Shown here in pieces: positions 21,906-31,782 of a stretch of DNA of 47,459 nt. Position 1 is the stretch's first letter. Every line of letters begins with the position of its first letter. The translations under genes were made by a program, and so were the position numbers. The stretch comes from Paramacrobiotus richtersi (taxonomy: Eukaryota; Tardigrada; Eutardigrada; Parachela; Macrobiotidae). Location: positions 1-47,459 of the forward strand of contig JAQGAU010000057.1 in NCBI GenBank assembly GCA_034698045.1, in the 5' to 3' direction. The notes beneath the pieces are model-generated. The model saw only the letters and a list, made by a program, of their open reading frames with translations, was not told where the DNA came from and ran no database searches.

Positions 21906-23412
21906 CTGGGGTACCGATATTGACCAAGATTGCCCTCCAGATCGGGATTGGAGGCGTTCGTTCGTGTGTGCATTCATTAGCCCAAATTGCTTGTCCTTAG
22001 TTGCAGCACGTAAACTTCTGCCTGAAGTGCAATAGACACACATTATTTTTTTATAAATATCGTGAGCCAACCGTTTATATATATCGCGTGGCAATGCCGG
22101 TGCCAAAGCAGCTGTCGGAATTGTACCACTGCACGGCACTACAGTATCGGTACCTGCTTAAACAGGAGTTATTTGGCTGTTAACATGCTTGTTATGCACA
22201 TCGAGCAAATCGTTAGGACAAGAAAACATTTTACAGTTACTGATGCAGCGTTAATGCTTTGTATTGTACGAGCTCTTTTCTGATACGTGGGAACAGCCAG
22301 ACTGCAAGTAATAAAGGAGATGCAGTTACTATTTGTTCCTGTTTTGAACCATTCTGCTTGTAGCATATATTTGATAGTCGCTCCAGTTTTAGATTCCTTC
22401 AAGAATCCATGAACATTTATGGACGAGCCAACTGGCGCGCTTATTTCCGATTTACTAAGAGAGTTCGTGTTTTTAGGAAAATAATAAACGACAGTCGCGT
22501 ACGTAGTGAAATTGCGTGGCCGTAGTGTCACAACGTCTTGTACACATCTGCCCAGATTGCAGTGTATCCTATCGCCCAAGAACCGGAAAAACGTTAGCTA
22601 GCAAAAGTGTACAATCACAAGTGGAACAGGAAGCATTGCAGGGTCTCGTCGCTATCGTAAAGAATGCCTACAAAGACGCATGGATCGAAGCACCTCTGAG
22701 AAAGTGAACCGTTTCCGTTGCGTGGTGTGCTGCTTGTCCAACGAACGCGTTCAGCGTAGCACTTGAATAACTTCATCCAATCAACGAACAGATATCCGCT
22801 TACTCGTTCGTCCAGGTTTGTACTCCCAGCCAGTATATGGGAATGGCAACACTAAGAGATAAAAACGTACGTTTTTCCAACTGACAATGGATTTGTTGGC
22901 CACTCCTCTTTTCTTCTGGTTGTATGGGTAGCCATTGGAAATGCAACTTTGCCCTTTTTCCGAACCATAGTTCTCGACCGTTAGTCATAATTAGGCACTC
23001 GTACCTTCAAAAGTGTGTTTCACTTGCTCTCACGAAGTTTTGCATTTGTTTTGTTGGGCTACTTCTTTGGTTTTTTAATCTTTTTCTACCATGATGCCCG
23101 TGTGGCAGTTGTTCCATGTTCCATGAATTCCACCAGCCGGGCCAGAACACCGCCATTGGTAAGGATGAGCCAAGGATAGTGTGAATTTCAAAAACAGTAA
23201 TATTAATCTGCAACATTCGTTCACTGGCAGGCACGCCTGCTTGCTTACACTTTTCTGCATGTCCACAGCAGAAATCGGCCATCAACTACTGAGCACATAA
23301 TAAAATAATCCTTTAATCTGCCAAAATCCACCTTAAAGTCTAACCAGGTAAAGAAGGTGATTTGTCAAAACGACATCTTCTAGATCGGGCGGGCAGCATG
23401 TCTGCCAGCCGT
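21906..23412. other. No confident gene; some exon-like frames
   Basis: Minus 22169-22579 (136 codons) and minus 23007-23285 (92 codons) have no known motif. Plus 22516-22707 contains CPDCSVSYRPRTGKT after an acceptor-like string (cagattgcag) and ends in APLRK-stop. The RTGKT lacks the leading glycine of a P-loop, so an ATPase call is not supported. Otherwise there is nothing. Confidence 0.35.
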
Positions 23413-23545
23413 GCCAACGTCGGCTGGCTCGACATCTGGATGCTAGAATACACGTTTTTCGACCCTGCCAACGCCGTCTGGCTCGGCATCTAGATGCTGT
23501 AAAACACTTCTTGTGACCCAGTCAACGCCTGTTAGGCCAGCAGGA
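23413..23545. repeat. 54-bp tandem repeat, about 2.4 copies
   Basis: Units start at 23413, 23467 and 23521, each with a gYcaacg...tctgg-ctcg-catct-gatgct pattern where complete. The spacing is exactly 54 bp twice. The first two units are roughly 80% alike by eye, and the third is cut short near 23545. A more degenerate copy may precede them. Confidence 0.75.
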
Positions 23546-23812
23546 GTAGGAACACAGATGGAGAAACTTTAATCGCCTGCACGGTTGCAGGCTACTGCAA
23601 CCCAACGGCTCTTGTACTTTTTCTCTCGACTCTTTCGCCTTACAAAATCTCGGAGGCTTTCACCAGCAGCAGCAATTTGGTTTTAACAAACGTTAGGCAT
23701 TATCACACAAATTGATAAGTAAGAGGATCTGATAAATGTCCTTTAACGTGAAGCGAACCGGCGAAGTTGGTTGCTGCACATGTCCATGAGCATAATAGAA
23801 TAAAAAAACTGC

Positions 23813-23930
23813 GGTATCCTGTATCCATCATCCACTTTTACACTTGCAATAACACTCTGCAGTGGCTTCCAACGCACTTGAGCGGCCGCTCCGGTAGTCG
23901 AGGTGACCTTTGAAGTTGGTGTAGAGGGAT
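23813..23930. repeat. Dispersed repeat copy 1 (partner 36432-36530)
   Basis: About 100 bp matches 36432-36530 in the same orientation, including a shared stretch with ctTGAGCGGCCGCT. Small indels and substitutions separate them. On the minus strand both copies keep the same open frame for part of the length (VRWKPLQSVIASVKVDDGY in this copy), so it may have been coding. The family is unknown. Confidence 0.65.
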
Positions 23931-24463
23931 TTTCCGTTGCAGTTAATGTAGAAATGATAGAACTCGTCGTAGTGAACGTATGCTCTTCATGCCCAGTGCT
24001 AGTTTCGCTTTTATACATGGTCCAATACACCAAACGGTAATGCAGTTATGTATGAGTTGCTGAACCGCATCAGTGTGTGAACTATCGAACACTCAACGTC
24101 TTATACTAGTGCTGCAAATCACCTTTGCTTTTGCAGTTATGTCAACGTTAAGCAATATTACTCATTAGGCACTCTAGGTCCAACGACTAAAATAACATTG
24201 CCGGTAAGCAGTTTCCATTCAAATTAACTGGAGATATATGTCACAGAAGGGGTGGCAGGCTCAACACACTGCCTGAAAAGTTGGTGGCAGTTACAGTCTA
24301 ATTTAATCATTGATTTGGTCTTCTGTTTCCGGGCAATCGCCTCGCAGCACTTCATAATTTGTTCCTGGAAATTCCAGCGCTGTTTCTTTATCTGTTCATT
24401 GTTGTGCAACAGTTTAAATTCTTAAGACACGTATTTTTCGTTTGCAAGGATGAACAGTGCTGT
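23931..24463. other. No recognised gene
   Basis: The short minus frames 24224-24409 and the end of 23743-24033 are not recognisable. As they lie downstream of the polymerase B fragment on the same strand, they may be decayed polymerase sequence. Confidence 0.35.
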
Positions 24464-24817
24464 TCATAAGGAACGTCCCATGTAATAGAAATGCTTCACG
24501 CATGCGAACAGGAATGGAGCATGACCTTCTGCAGCGTTCGTGTTTATGAATGCGGACATACCTCGCAAACTCATCGGTAAAAACGCCAGTGAATCGCGCA
24601 AGATAATATTGCACTGTGGAGCCTTTCAAACCCCGTGCATAATCACACTGTGCCGAACATGTTTTAAAGTTTGCATAATAAAGTTTCCATCGTAACCCAC
24701 GAGATTATGACACATCGCAATATGGTCACCACGGCAGCTTCGAAAGAACCGCTGACAAAACTTCATGCGCATTCCAACCGAGGAAACGTTCAGCGGTACC
24801 ATGGCCATTAACTGCAA
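24464..24817 (-). pseudogene. Polinton DNA polymerase B, exonuclease II region (copy 2)
   Basis: The minus frame (24817-24626) gives KFCQRFF...GDHIAMCHNLVGYDGNFIM. This is the Exo II motif 'HN-x-G-[FY]-D-x-x-F-I' of Polinton polymerase B, with its aspartate. After a frameshift near 24625 the adjacent frame continues IILRDSLAFLPMSLRGM, matching the conserved 'DSL-x-FLPM-x-L' block that follows Exo II, and stops at 24464. Exo I, Exo III and the polymerase palm are absent. The fragment ends about 235 bp before the left end of the Polinton at 25053, on the opposite strand from that element's zinc-ribbon piece, and is best seen as an older separate insertion. Confidence 0.8.
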
Positions 24818-25052
24818 GCGCAGCGGTAGGCTTTTGCTGGTCGTAATGATACTTGCTTCAGAATCACGGCAGAGGAACGGTCAATCACAGTAGTCCGAGC
24901 CCAGTTGCAGTAGTTCATGCTTCCTAACATATGGCGATGAATGAGTGCGCACGACCACGGTTACTAACCTTTGTTTGATAGATTGGTGGCTGCATTCTCA
25001 AGGTAAGGACGCACAGGGTGGTGCTTTGACGCGGCTTCGTACTGTGTATCTC

Positions 25053-25665
25053 AGTAGTATACTGGTACTTATGGCGACGTTTGGTACCCCGTAGAGTTAT
25101 TGTTCCCTAGGGATAATTAGGCTCCCCGCTGGGAGTACACGCTACCGGCGTGGTTCAAAGGTCAACTAATTAAGATTTATTTTAATTATATTTAATAATT
25201 ACATATAGTTACGTCATAATTATTGCGTAATCGAAAATTAATTAAAAACACTGATTACAATTAGTTTATTTAATAAGTATAACTATAAAAAACTGGGAGC
25301 GCTAGTGGCGCCATCTATCGGTCCCAACGTCTTAAGACGCCCCGCCTCGTCTTTCTTTAAGACGTCAAAATGTTTCGCTTGGCCTGGTGTACCGTGCGCA
25401 TAAAGCCAACACAGTTCTTCTATTGAACGACTCAATTTTGACTATTTTTAAAAAAAATTTGTTAGTTCACAACCTCAGTGATCCCTACGAACACCATCAT
25501 CGGTTTTTGTGTGTTTTTTAATATTTTAAGTGTGGGTCTTCGGTCTGTAATCGGGCAGACGCGTGCCTGTGTGTTGTTGAGTAGATTGTCGAGCGGAATT
25601 AGGCCTAAAAGTCGTGCGGAACGTAAGCATTCAGTCTCCCTGGTTCGTCAGCGTTTCTTCCTTGT
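25053..25665 (+). repeat. Left terminal inverted repeat of the Polinton
   Basis: This is the reverse complement of 32040-32652 over the same 613-bp length, about 94% identical by eye. It holds an AT-rich block (about 25160-25290) and a palindromic GACGTCTTAAGACG-like core near 25325-25370. Its inner 180 bp has an open frame mirrored in the right repeat. That frame runs on into the polymerase B piece on the left only, so the reading frame across the boundary is probably accidental. Confidence 0.9.
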
Positions 25666-26138
25666 TGGACCTTGCGGTTCTGATGAACTAGACAAGTTTG
25701 CGTGCCTGCTACGCGAGAAATATGATTGTCAGCTGCGTGTCATCGATGCTGAACTGCAGTTCGCCGACAGCTACGATTCTCCCTTTTGTTCGAACCTGGT
25801 TATGCTAATATTTCACAATAACCACTTCGGCTCCGTCGTGAGCCACACGCGCTTCTGGGATTTACTGGCAGATGCGTGACATGTGGTGAATTCTATCGTG
25901 AAAAGCATCGTCATAAATGTTTTGGAATTTGCCATATGTGTTCACAAATTGGGTGCGTCAATAAATGGAGCCCTCCTATGCCGCGCGAGTGTTCAGACTG
26001 TAACAGAACCTTTGGGTCAATTCGTTGCTACGACTTCCACAAAATCCATCCCGGTTACTTAACTGGCGAGCGTACTGTTTGTGAGGCATGGCGCAAGTGT
26101 CCGGACTGCAAATCTTACATGACCAAGCCCAACAACCT
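25666..26138 (+). pseudogene. Polinton DNA polymerase B, middle (zinc-ribbon) part, inverted relative to its N-terminus
   Basis: Directly inside the left repeat, the frame gives GPCGSDELDKF and LVMLIFHNNHFGSVVSH, the block that leads into the zinc ribbon in Polinton polymerase B. A one-base frameshift at about 25876 follows. The next frame has HRHKCFGICHMC, CSDCNRTF, RCYDFHK and CEAWRKCPDC, so most of the paired cysteines and histidines are present. It stops being polymerase where the 254-bp repeat begins (26139). The N-terminal part of the same protein lies at 26471-27004 on the other strand, so a local inversion has split the gene. Confidence 0.8.
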
Positions 26139-26392
26139 CCAAGAACCATCAAAATGCAGTAAATACATTTGCTATACTATATTTACTTACTTTACGAATG
26201 GTTTCTTAGTGCGGGTAATGTTCAGGATGGTGGATAATGGACCCGGAATGTATGGCGCTCATGTGACGCGGACTCCCAATGCTGCACAGGTTCTCTCCAG
26301 CGCAACCTGTGAAAACCAACAGCCAGTAGGTTAAAAACATTAATAATAACAGGAACTGTTATTATCCATCTAAAAAGTTCGGTTTCTTACCG
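26139..26392 (+). repeat. 254-bp repeat, copy 1 (interrupts polymerase B)
   Basis: This is nearly identical to 31783-32039 in the same orientation, starting CCAAGAACCATC and ending TTCTTACCGATAG. It contains a hairpin, ATAATAACAG-gaa-CTGTTATTAT, and a second short stem around CAGGTT/AACCTG. A short TAAGAAACC-like match between its two ends is too weak to call terminal inverted repeats. It may be a small non-autonomous transposon or SINE-like unit. It has no recognisable coding sequence, although both copies share an open frame. Confidence 0.75.
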
Positions 26393-26470
26393 ATAGTCAG
26401 TAACCTTGGCTTCTTTCCGGATCTTTTTCGCAAAACCAGACTGTGCTTTCCTATCTGACTTGCAAATGTG

Positions 26471-27004
26471 TCAGAAATTCTTGTAATTTAGCGCTTTCGC
26501 AATACAGACTGCAACTGCTCTTGAACAACATAGCGTATCCCGTGGATCCTGCAGCGCATTCGGGCGAATTACTACAATCGATTGCCGTTTTTCCAGATGC
26601 TCAGCTAATTTAAATGCTACACGATCCTTCTTGATTGATTTTATCTGCTCCAATGGTATTTTGCAGTGAACAAAAGTGCATCTAAGCGACTGCCTGAATA
26701 TGAAGTACCCATTTCCACTACGCATGACGCGTTCAATCAGAGCAATAACATAGTCAGGCGTTAAATCCGCAGCAGACACAACCTTTGTTGACACAGCTTG
26801 TCCGGGAAAACTCTCGTGCTCAAACACCAGACGAACCTTGTCGCATGGTTGAACCTGGTGATAAACGTACAGGTCCCACAGAAGACATTCGTACAGATAC
26901 CTGAGTTGAAATAACGCGTGTCCAAGATCATGTGGATCAAGTGGATCGTGGCTGTGTAAAGTAAAAGAATCTTCGGTGGTGTGGAAATTTTTTGCATGCG
27001 TCAA
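26471..27004 (-). pseudogene. Polinton DNA polymerase B, N-terminal region
   Basis: A 177-codon minus frame matches the family's N-terminal pattern: FHTTEDSFTLHSHD early, VRLVFEHESFPGQAVS, then DLTPDYVIALIERVMRSG, and near the end ALQDPRDTLCCSRAVAVCIA. The last corresponds to the conserved 'n.D.lC..RA.v.a.A' block just ahead of the GPCG/zinc-ribbon region. This segment precedes the exonuclease and polymerase domains of the protein-primed enzyme. The frame stops at 26471 and the next block lies in opposite orientation at 25666-26138. Exonuclease and palm regions are missing from this element. Confidence 0.7.
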
Positions 27005-27618
27005 ACGTCGAGTCTGCGGATTTATTGAGTACAGGAACTAAAACATCGAGGAAAAATAAGAGCAAGCAAACAGCAATGACAGCCTTCAGTTTCACAACAG
27101 CAGTGGAAAATGTCGGTCTGTTTAAACATTAGCGCAACAATCGTTCGGCACAGTACTTAAAAGGATAAGAAGCGTAACTAGTAGCAACAAACATTGGTTT
27201 CTAAGGTTCAGATAAACTTTAAATGCACATCCACATGCTGTTTTGGCAAACCACGTACACGAATGATACTCACAACGTTTTTCAACAACTCGTTCACTAC
27301 ACATGTACTAAGACATTTCACACAAACAGTATCCGCAGACCGTGTTGGCGAACTTACTATGGATGATATCCAAAAGCATTTTGACGCGTAACTGGAGCTG
27401 GTTGTTCTGCGGTCGGAAGTGCAGTGGTGCCGGCGGTGCGTACGGATGATCGCGGTACGCATTACTTGGAACGTTGTTGACGAAGTTTTGCATGAACAGT
27501 TGTTCCATTTGCTTCCGCTCGCGTTGTTGTTGCTCGGCAAGTTCTCGACGTTGGAGTTTTTGCATGCTGTCGACCACTTTCATCTTATTCTGGAACGGCT
27601 CCACTGCTGTCACGCCAC

Positions 27619-27680
27619 CTAATGCGTTATTTTATCGTTAAAAACTGTACTTTCCAAATGGTTAGGTGAATGTATAATAC
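27619..27680 (-). other. Probable 62-nt spliceosomal intron
   Basis: On the minus strand the segment begins gtattata and ends cattag, and carries in-frame stops. The flanking exons join in phase (codon split after its first base) and both continue open. Very short introns of this kind occur in many invertebrates. This is inference from sequence alone. Confidence 0.5.
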
Positions 27681-27758
27681 CTTGCTCATAAGGATCGCGA
27701 ACAACGTTGTGAAAATCCTGATGCTGAGTTTTTGGTCCTGGAACGTACAAGTTGTTCT

Positions 27759-28436
27759 GCTGAATGTACCCCGAGCAGGAAGCAACGCAATCGGCGGATG
27801 ACACCATCGTCTATGCACGCGGGAAGACAAAGGCAGCAGCCACGAACAAACTTACTCATGGGCTGGAGATTGTTTCCCAATGCCTCAAAGAAAATAACCT
27901 TGCACTTAACGTGAAAAAGTGCTCCGCTATGTTCATCTGCACTGACCGGAAGCAAAAGGAAGCAAATCCTCCAGTGTTGTTGAGTGGTCACGTCCTGGAA
28001 GTGAAACAGCATGTTACGTACCTGGGAGTGGAGGTCGGTCAGAACATGAAGTGGCATCACCAGTTCCAACGAGTCAAACGAAATATGAATTACGGCATAT
28101 CGAGAATGAAACGTGCAAAATCCGGACTCAGTTCTTCTCAGCGAGTTTCCCTTTACCACGCTTTCGTCCAACCGTACACGGATTACTGTGCACCGGTCTG
28201 GCCGTCGGCATCTTTGGGAGAGCGAGAAAAGCTGATGAAACGGCAACATGCAGCTTTGAGAACCATAACCGACTATAGGACACGGGTGACACCGGAACTG
28301 TACGGGCAGCTGGGTATTACCCCGGTATTTGATCGATGGCGCGAGAAAGATGAGCTAACCTCGTTTTCCGGAGCTCCCAGGCTAGACAGCATTCTTATGC
28401 GGTTGGAATGGCTGGTCCAGTCTTGGCTGAATGTAC
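27759..28436 (+). mobile_element. Truncated LINE insertion with 11-bp target duplication
   Basis: The element body is 27770-28425, flanked by the direct repeat GCTGAATGTAC at 27759-27769 and 28426-28436. The coding content is the C-terminal half of a LINE reverse transcriptase. It starts at SADDTIVYA (the FADD/YADD region, first residue decayed). It continues through ALNVKKCSAMF and YLGVEV...MKWHHQF, with FVQPYTDYCAPVWPS and QHAALRTI near the end. Both ends are truncated and no poly-A tail is present, so the clade (Jockey or CR1-like) is uncertain. It interrupts the minus-strand Polinton gene and so postdates it. Confidence 0.8.
27770..28425 (+). pseudogene. LINE reverse transcriptase, palm to thumb fragment
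   Basis: A single open frame of about 218 codons holds the second part of the RT. It has the catalytic ADD with an altered first position (S-A-D-D), then a lysine-rich helix, the LGV-x-x-x-x-x-x-W motif, and the thumb with Y-x-x-F-V-x-P-Y-x-D-Y-C-x-P-V-W. The frame has no internal stop, in contrast to the other elements here, which suggests a younger insertion. There is no endonuclease, and the earlier RT motifs are missing. Confidence 0.8.
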
Positions 28437-29400
28437 TTGCGCTTTTTCGGCGGAACCTTCTCAGGAGCACCTGAAACCTGACGTCGTCTTGGGCTTGGTG
28501 GTGGTTGTGGCGACACCTGAGTGTATGAAGGTGACTTCAGCCCACTTCCGGTTTGAACGTGCGTCTGCTGGTTCTCCTTGTTTCCGCTGATCTCCTGGAA
28601 ACACTGACCAAGTAGCAACCCAGTTTTGGATTCGATGTAGGCCGGTTGGTTCCCATCCTTCGCGGTGAGTTCGTCCAGGTAGCGGTCTAGTTCGTCGGTG
28701 TTATCCAGGATCCCAATGGCAGGAAAGAATTCCTCGGCAGGCGGACTTGTTGGTGCGATCTGGAGCAGCGATGAGTCGAGATGGTTGACGGGATCATAGG
28801 CGACGGCCTCTGGATTAATGACCAGATAACTTTCTCCAATAGTTTGCACGTCGAAACCGAAAAGGCCAAACGGCGGATACAGCTGAAGTTTAGGCGGAAT
28901 GGCACGGATGAACGTCAACCGTGCATAGCTATCTGGGTTCATAACAATGCCGAGAAAGCAAATGAAGTACTTCAACAAGCACCCCATCTGTTCTTTCGTC
29001 ATAGCATCGCTTCCAACCGCCGACAAGCTAGCATCGCTATCATAACGTCATGGATAAATGCTCACATCACCGTTGACCGTAACATAATTTACACGATCAA
29101 GGCCGATGCTCCAACGAGTGATGCTGCTTTCCTGGTGAAAACTGACCCAAAGCACCAGCGGCTATTAAGGTCGCCGAAGAACATCAAGAGAGAGCGCTCT
29201 CCGCAGAAGTTGCCGTGCAGCAACTCCTCCTGTGGACGAAAGAGCTTGTAGATCAGACCGTAGTGATCCGACATCTCGCTTGCTGTCGGGAGCAAATAGT
29301 CGTGCAGCATAGGAGCCGACCAACGCCCGGAACAGGAGAGTGTTCTCGCTAGGCCGAGCACGGGGTATGCATGATCAGGACATTGTTCGAAAAAAGCCAT

Positions 29401-29802
29401 GAGAGAACTTTAGTAATATGCAACAACTTGTAAACTAGTCGCAGTGTAAACGCGTGAAGTAAACTGGAATTCAAAACTGGAATGATAAATTGTGTTGCAG
29501 ATTTTTGATTTATATACGGCTGTGTGTTACTGTGTCAGTGAGGTTCTAGGGTGTTACACAGTTTATCGGTTATCTATTGGTTGAAATGTAGTTATGAGGC
29601 GTAGACTTGGAAATCTAATCTTGAGTTTAATTGCTTTTAAACGTGAGTGAATTGCGCTTTTGCAGATGCTGACCCAAGGGTCAAGCTGGTTCGGATTACG
29701 ATAATGCCACACGCTTGTTTGTGATCTACTATAATCAGTATACAACATAATCCAAATCCCGTCATCACACAAAACTCACAAAAAACAACAAGGAATAAAC
29801 AG
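29401..29802. other. Spacer between two minus-strand Polinton genes
   Basis: The region is AT-rich with only a 69-codon minus frame (29563-29772) of no recognisable content. It likely holds the 3' end of the 152-codon gene and the promoter side of the coiled-coil gene. Confidence 0.4.
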
Positions 29803-30261
29803 TTAACACAGTGATTCTTTCATCACGGCGCAAGGCTTCGGCTTGTAAATTGCACCCCACTTTTCTATACACATATCATGCAGCTGTCTTGTCAAGCTGA
29901 GATTGCCACCCTCAAAACAATCCTTGGAATTAGTTGAGCAGCATTTTTTTGAGTTGCAGATCAGCTGCGCATAGATAATGCGCATCTCTTCAGTCAGTTC
30001 GAGTTTTGTTGGGATAAACTTCGCGTAATCAATGTCAACACCGAACCCAGGATCAATAGCATTGCCATCTTCATCAAAATCAGCTGGATCAGGCACCCGA
30101 TACCCTTGAACAACAAATGCCTTCCGTAGTTTTTTGCTAGGCTGCTCTTCAGGCTCTGTTTTGGTACGACGTGACCTCAAGTAAGCTCTGTTATACGTCG
30201 CACACATCAACTCGTATCGCTCTACGCGCTCTTCATCGGTTTCTTCGGCCTGATCAGCCAT
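29803..30261 (-). CDS. Clean 152-codon gene of unknown function inside the Polinton
   Basis: The frame opens with ATG at 30261 (MADQAEETDEERVERYELM) and ends at 29803 without internal stops. The N-terminal 60 residues are acidic, then basic with SKKLRK. The middle has DFDEDGNAIDPGFGVDIDY. The C-terminal third carries several cysteines (CNSKKCC, C, C, C), perhaps a metal-binding or disulfide-linked fold. I do not recognise it. It is the most intact coding frame in the element and lies upstream of the coiled-coil gene on the same strand. Confidence 0.6.
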   Translation of the reverse strand: MADQAEETDEERVERYELMCATYNRAYLRSRRTKTEPEEQPSKKLRKAFVVQGYRVPDPADFDEDGNAIDPGFGVDIDYAKFIPTKLELTEEMRIIYAQLICNSKKCCSTNSKDCFEGGNLSLTRQLHDMCIEKWGAIYKPKPCAVMKESLC

Positions 30262-30978
30262 CAGCTTTTGGTACCGTTCAAATGATGTTCATCTACAATT
30301 ACAGAAGAGAGTTTTTGAGAACCGCTAGCAATGATATTATGTAACATTACGTAATGACGTAGAAGCAGACGAAAATCGAAACGTTTTATTCACTGATTTT
30401 TTTTCAAACTTTTTTCCGATATTTACTGGGCATTTTGCAGAAGAAAAGCAGCGCAGAGCAGCGTAAGCGATACGAGCTGAAGCAAACTACACATCGCAAT
30501 TTGTTTCTGTTTTTGTTGCACAGATTGCTGTAAAGGAAGCACTAAACACGCAATTCACCGAATATCTTAGATTTTTTTGCAAATTGATAAAGTACAATAA
30601 CAGCGAATTTTTGGGATGAGCCGTTACGTTTTGCAAATTGCATTTGAATTTCCCTGCAGTCATTCAAATCGGCTGAGAAAAGGCGGTTGGGAAAGCACTT
30701 AATTTGCATTGATGGGATAGTGAGAACCAATTACACACAGCGTGATTTGTCAGTTACGCACAGCATGCCAAATAGCGCGCAGACATTTGTGGAAACACAG
30801 CGGGACACCATATTCTTGATGCATGGCAGCATTAAACATTACACAAATAATGTTGTAATTCTTATTAAAAGAAATTATTCGTAATATTAAAAACCATAAT
30901 AATAATCCTATTCTCCAAAATTAATTATAATAACATGATGACAATATTCTTGAACAGCTTGCGATTACTAGTTCAACG
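30262..30978. other. AT-rich non-coding stretch within the Polinton
   Basis: Only short frames occur. 30840-30960 is very AT-rich. It lies between divergently oriented genes (minus 29803-30261 and plus 30979-31161), so promoters for both would be expected here. No specific element is visible. Confidence 0.4.
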
Positions 30979-31161
30979 TTGACTGCGATGCGTAAGCTCA
31001 GTCTTAATTATAATAAAAGCATATTCACTGCAGTTGAATTACTGTATCTACTTACGTTATTGTACGTAGAAAAAGTGGAGGGATATCAGAACCGGTTGCT
31101 CTGCAGCAACGTAAAGCGCTTCGAGACCGACGAGGAATGCCAGCAAATGTACCAGCGATAA
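30979..31161 (+). pseudogene. Small plus-strand frame of unknown function, gene tail duplicated downstream
   Basis: A 60-codon frame ends with RFETDEECQQMYQR-stop. A second, more decayed copy of this tail occurs at about 31600-31640, where the matching frame reads CLETSKKC, then a TAG, then ends at the same stop position. The upstream half is hydrophobic (VELLYLLTLLYVEK) and could be a signal peptide or membrane segment. No family recognised. Confidence 0.35.
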
Positions 31162-31778
31162 ACACGACGTGTAGATAGGCGAACCTGTAAGCAGCCAATA
31201 TTAGTTTGTGTGCACTACTGGGATTTTCAGACCTGCGCAGTACAATTTTTACATATTTTTATCCTAGATATTTTCCCAATAAATTTTGGGTTAAATCTAA
31301 AAAAAACCCTAAGAAAGCAGTGCATGTAGTTATTAGACTACATCGGCTTACTTTCAAGAGGATTACGGACGTCGGGTTAGATTAAGGAAACGGTGCAGTG
31401 TGGAACCAGATGGTGCTGCTCATGGAACGGGTAACTACAGTGCAGGAAAGATCAGACAGTTTCGACTGCTGCAAAAAACATCCAACACCGTCAAAACCAT
31501 CATTGTTTTTATAAATATAACAATTATTAGGTGATATTTATCTTGTCAGCATGAACTAATGCACAAACAACCCAACGAAAATGAAACAGCAACGAGAACT
31601 GCCTCGAGACCAGCAAGAAATGCTAGCAAGTGTGCCACAAATAACCGCGACGTGCAGATGCCCAAACCTGTACACGACATGCACAAGTCTACGTGCACTA
31701 CAGGAATATCAGGGTTTGCGCCGTTAATTTTTTGAATATTTTTGTTGAAATTTTCATTTCAGTAAATTTTGGGTAAAA
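31118..31778 (+). repeat. Direct repeat with 484-bp offset (gene tail plus 3' flank)
   Basis: 31118-31300 and 31602-31778 are about 65-70% alike by eye in the same order. Both have the CGAGACC...GCCAGCAA/GCTAGCAA gene tail, then ACGACGTG/GCGACGTG, GTGCACTAC, a T-rich tract and AAATTTTGGGT. The second copy runs directly into the 254-bp repeat. This is an old internal duplication. Confidence 0.6.
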
Positions 31779-31782
31779 ACTT

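Larger units (their letters stand above)
27308..29400 (-). pseudogene. Unrecognised Polinton gene with 62-nt intron, broken by a LINE insertion
   Basis: Pieces in order on the minus strand: 29400-29089 starts with an ATG and reads MAFFEQCPDH...; then, after a frameshift and a TGA near 29049, 29047-28437 holds a proline-rich segment and a nuclear-signal-like PPKKRK. A LINE fills 27770-28425. Next is 27769-27681, a 62-nt intron (27680-27619, gt...ag), and 27618-27308 with a glutamine/arginine-rich coiled coil (LAEQQQRERKQMEQLF). Leaving out the LINE and one 11-bp duplicate, the frame continues without interruption across the insertion. I do not recognise the family. Position between polymerase B and the 152-codon gene, all on the minus strand, suggests a Polinton gene product, perhaps structural or regulatory. 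Confidence 0.5.

Noticed and set aside
22516..22707. P-loop ATPase (RTGKT) as a packaging-type ATPase of a Polinton
   Set aside because: The leading glycine of the Walker A motif is absent, and no Walker B block follows.
25478..25665. Open frame inside the left terminal repeat as a gene start for polymerase B
   Set aside because: The same open frame occurs in the right repeat without polymerase sequence after it, so the junction is probably accidental.
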